Origin: RGIG4576 sp045656705
GTDB lineage: Bacteria > Bacteroidota > Bacteroidia > Bacteroidales > Muribaculaceae
Reading direction: 5' to 3'
NCBI GenBank assembly: GCA_045656705.1
Contig: JAZORR010000045.1
Span: forward strand, 1-64,000
DNA: 64,000 bases
The position numbers were made by a program, and so were the translations under genes. The number at the start of each line of letters is the position of its first letter. The stretch's first letter is position 1. Under the pieces are notes generated by a model. That model was not told where the DNA came from. It was given only the letters and a program-made list of their open reading frames with translations, and ran no database searches. Below, in pieces: positions 61,729 through 64,000 of the stretch.

Positions 61729-62883
61729 TTACACCACTTTCTTGCCGTAAGCGATTACTGATTTTAAAGTCAAATCGGCATCGTAGATACACATATCAGC
61801 ATCCTTACCAGCCTTGATTGAACCCTTACGATCAAACACACCCATAATGCGTGCAGGAGTTTCGCTTGACATACGCACTGCATCAAATAGTGTCACACCC
61901 ACTTCGTTCACCATAGTACGGATTAGGCGGTCCATAGTAGCCACACTACCAGCAAGAGCCGAACGGTCAGCAAGTTTGCACACACCATTTTCGATGATAA
62001 AACGAGGGTCAAGATACATATTTTCATCACCTGCCGAGCAAGATAGACCGTCGGTACACAATGCTGTACCTTCCACACCCTTAATCTTGTAAACAAGTTT
62101 CAATAGTGGAATTGGCACATGGATACCATCAGCAATCACTTCCACAGTCATGCCATCAATCAAATATACGCTTTCCACAGTACCTTCTTGCTTGTATTCG
62201 CGTACGTTATGGAAACCACTCATCGCATTGTAGAAGTGTGTAACGTGGCGATAACCCACCTCGTAACCCTTCACTACATCGTCGTATACGGCTGCAGTGT
62301 GAGCGATAGAAGGAAGTACACCCTTGCTTGTGAGATATGCACCAAGTTCGAGTGCACCATCAAGTTCTGGAGCGATATCCCAACGCTTGATACATGGGAA
62401 ATCTTCAATCAAAGGCTTATATTCTTCTGGCTTAGGATTTTTAATAGCATCTGGAAGTTGAGCACCAGCCTTCTTAGGACTTAGATAGTGACCTTCAAGG
62501 TGTAGGCCAAGGATAGGGCTACCTTCTTCTTCCATAAGTTTAGTACAGATCTCGGCTGTGCGACGTATATTTTCAGGTGTAGTAGACATCAAAGTAGGAT
62601 AGATACTTGTAGTACCATGAATCAGGTGAGCATACACAGCCTTGCGATAATCATCTTCGTCGCCTTCTGTGAAGTCGTGGCCACCACCACCATGCACGTG
62701 AAGTTCCACACCACCAGGCACCACATAGCCACCTTCGGCATCAATTACTTCAGCACCTTCCACGATAGTGCTATCATTCTTCACTTCAACGATTTTACCA
62801 TCGGCATACACCACCGAACCACCATTCACCCATCCAAGAGATGTGTGAACCTTACCATTGATAATTTGTTTCAAATTTTTCAT
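61729..62883 (-). CDS. nagA: N-acetylglucosamine-6-phosphate deacetylase
   Basis: 384 residues of the amidohydrolase superfamily. Metal site HVHGGGG (H62, H64), GLHLEGHYLS with the Glu ligand (about 123-132), AHTAAVYDD and HFYNAMSG histidines, and the catalytic Asp near LAGSVATMD. It removes acetate from GlcNAc-6-P for amino-sugar recycling or use of host and wall glycans. It is 22 bases after the CapA gene on the same strand and probably cotranscribed; nagB is not in the window. Confidence 0.94.
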   Translation of the reverse strand: MKNLKQIINGKVHTSLGWVNGGSVVYADGKIVEVKNDSTIVEGAEVIDAEGGYVVPGGVELHVHGGGGHDFTEGDEDDYRKAVYAHLIHGTTSIYPTLMSTTPENIRRTAEICTKLMEEEGSPILGLHLEGHYLSPKKAGAQLPDAIKNPKPEEYKPLIEDFPCIKRWDIAPELDGALELGAYLTSKGVLPSIAHTAAVYDDVVKGYEVGYRHVTHFYNAMSGFHNVREYKQEGTVESVYLIDGMTVEVIADGIHVPIPLLKLVYKIKGVEGTALCTDGLSCSAGDENMYLDPRFIIENGVCKLADRSALAGSVATMDRLIRTMVNEVGVTLFDAVRMSSETPARIMGVFDRKGSIKAGKDADMCIYDADLTLKSVIAYGKKVV

Positions 62884-62905
62884 CTTTATGTTTCGTTTTA
62901 ATTGT

Positions 62906-63958
62906 TTATTCTATATTCTTATTATATTTCTCAAATAATTGTGTTGCGTTGTTCATAAATTGCTCAAAAGTGCTTTTAGAATCTACTCGCACCCTATCTC
63001 CAAGGTTTTGTGGAATAAGCGTGTAATTGCCCTTTCCATTCAGAGGCTTTTGACAGAAAAAGAGAGTAGGTTTCACACCCAGAATCACGGGGCGGTCGTT
63101 GTAGCGAGTTATCGTCACTCTTGCCATTGCCCCACCTCGGCTATCCAAATCATTCTGATTAGAGATAAAATTGCCAAGCGAATACACAGTAGCAAGTCCC
63201 ACTCCTCTATTTCCCGAGAAATCCACTTCCATCGGTTGCACCACATGCGGATGACTGCCTATTATCAGGTCCACTCCTGCGTTCTTCATCACCTCACGGA
63301 GTTCGCGTTGTCGCTTACTCGGCATTTTCTCATATTCATTGCCCCAATGCATACACACGCACACCATCTCGGCACCCTCTGCACGAGCTTTCCTCACATC
63401 GGCTTCTATCTGCTTCTCATCTATCAAATCCACCACAAGAGGAGCTTTCACTGGCATACCATTAGTGCCGTAAGTATAGGTAAGAAACGCCATCTTTATG
63501 CCATTCACATCGGCAATGTAAGGCAATCGCTTGCCACGCTCAGTAGCGTTGAGATACACTCCTATGTGATTAATTCCCATATCATCGAGAGCTTTTACAG
63601 TGCGTTCAGCTCCACTCTTGCCCGAATCCATACAATGATTATTGGCAGTAAGCAGCAAATCAAAACCACTCTTTTGCAATTGCAAGGCAAAATCATCGGG
63701 ACAACTAAACACAGGATAACCCTTATATGGTTTGCCTCCGAGAGGACATTCAAGGTTTGCCACAGCAAAATCGGCACTTTTTATATCCTCCTCAAGCATC
63801 GTAAAGCAATCTGTGTAATCATACGAGCCATCCGATTGAAGAGCAGCTTTCAACTGCGGACCGTGTTGCATAGCATCACCCACAAACACCACCTCTGTAG
63901 TGTCGTTCATCTGCAGCAATCCGAGCAGCGAAAGCATCATTATTGTGAGTAATTCCAT
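62906..63958 (-). CDS. CapA-family metallophosphatase-like protein
   Basis: 350 residues. A short hydrophobic N-terminus (to about 16) suggests export or anchoring. CapA/PgsA motifs are VFVGDAMQHG (about 24-33), NLECPLGG, TANNHCMDSG (about 104-113), MHWGNEYEKMPS and SHPHVVQPMEV. The family has a calcineurin-like fold; members act in poly-gamma-glutamate or capsule synthesis, but most Bacteroidota copies have no known role and no capB or capC is seen. Complete at both ends; 42 bases remain to the window edge. Confidence 0.88.
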   Translation of the reverse strand: MELLTIMMLSLLGLLQMNDTTEVVFVGDAMQHGPQLKAALQSDGSYDYTDCFTMLEEDIKSADFAVANLECPLGGKPYKGYPVFSCPDDFALQLQKSGFDLLLTANNHCMDSGKSGAERTVKALDDMGINHIGVYLNATERGKRLPYIADVNGIKMAFLTYTYGTNGMPVKAPLVVDLIDEKQIEADVRKARAEGAEMVCVCMHWGNEYEKMPSKRQRELREVMKNAGVDLIIGSHPHVVQPMEVDFSGNRGVGLATVYSLGNFISNQNDLDSRGGAMARVTITRYNDRPVILGVKPTLFFCQKPLNGKGNYTLIPQNLGDRVRVDSKSTFEQFMNNATQLFEKYNKNIE

Positions 63959-64000
63959 ACGCTATATTCTATAAAAAATGGGCACTACTTAAAAGTAGCA

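Noticed and set aside
62939..63952. Open frame of more than 330 codons antisense to the CapA-family gene
   Set aside because: His/Ser-rich translation without a domain; the minus strand encodes clear CapA motifs.

Overview
The window comes from a chromosome of the phylum Bacteroidota, most likely order Bacteroidales. The evidence is the recurrent promoter TTG/TTTG, about 20 nt, TAnnTTTG, A-rich rather than Shine-Dalgarno translation starts, a zinc-free L36 and S14, and the TonB receptor/DUF4374 lipoprotein/PepSY triad typical of this group. Family or genus cannot be fixed from what is visible. Most of the window is housekeeping chromosome with small accessory pieces between.

Layout. 0.1-1 kb: a regulator with four tandem helix-turn-helix modules, next to the 3' end of mnmE, possibly the edge of an integrated element. 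1.2-9.2 kb: mnmE, an anchored DNA/RNA endonuclease, a Sel1/YgjP-like metallopeptidase, a zinc alcohol dehydrogenase, and the unit aspS / Nif3-like / C4 zinc-ribbon coiled-coil protein. 9.4-13.1 kb: tRNA-Pro(TGG), an unknown ORF, a small HMA metal-binding protein, an OmpH/Skp-like lipoprotein and pepD. 13.2-31.5 kb: one continuous str-S10-spc-alpha ribosomal run on the minus strand from rpsL to rplQ, with fusA, secY, map, infA and rpoA, read from a consensus promoter at 31447-31478 and closed by a terminator at 13196-13233.

31.6-33.4 kb: a lone rfbC and a divergent GlmU-like left-handed beta-helix protein. 33.5-37.6 kb: nitrite ammonification, nrfH-nrfA followed by the cytochrome c maturation genes resB-ccsA. 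37.7-41.2 kb: a CPA2 antiporter with a universal-stress-like tail, and asd. 41.3-47.5 kb: a XusABC-like xenosiderophore system (TonB receptor, DUF4374 lipoprotein, PepSY membrane protein) divergent from a regulator that joins an RIC/YtfE-type di-iron hemerythrin module to a LuxR-type DNA-binding domain. 47.5-52.4 kb: argB, prfB with its programmed +1 frameshift, an acyl-CoA synthetase, and an ArgE-type M20 deacylase.

52.5-61.3 kb: a surface polysaccharide operon on the minus strand (ugd, two left-handed-helix acyltransferases, Wzx flippase, Wzy polymerase, three glycosyltransferases, a WcaJ/PglC-type initiating transferase). Its middle is visibly more AT-rich than the flanks. 61.4-64 kb: tRNA-His(GTG) with an odd acceptor stem, nagA and a CapA-family protein.

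The most interesting object is the hemerythrin-LuxR fusion at 46508-47449. All six predicted di-iron ligands are present at YtfE-like spacing, the cysteine pair of the RIC repair enzymes is absent, and the gene shares a nearly symmetric divergent promoter region with the siderophore operon. This suggests a one-component sensor of iron, oxygen or nitric oxide that controls iron piracy. The sensor function is inference; the domain layout and promoter geometry are read from the sequence.
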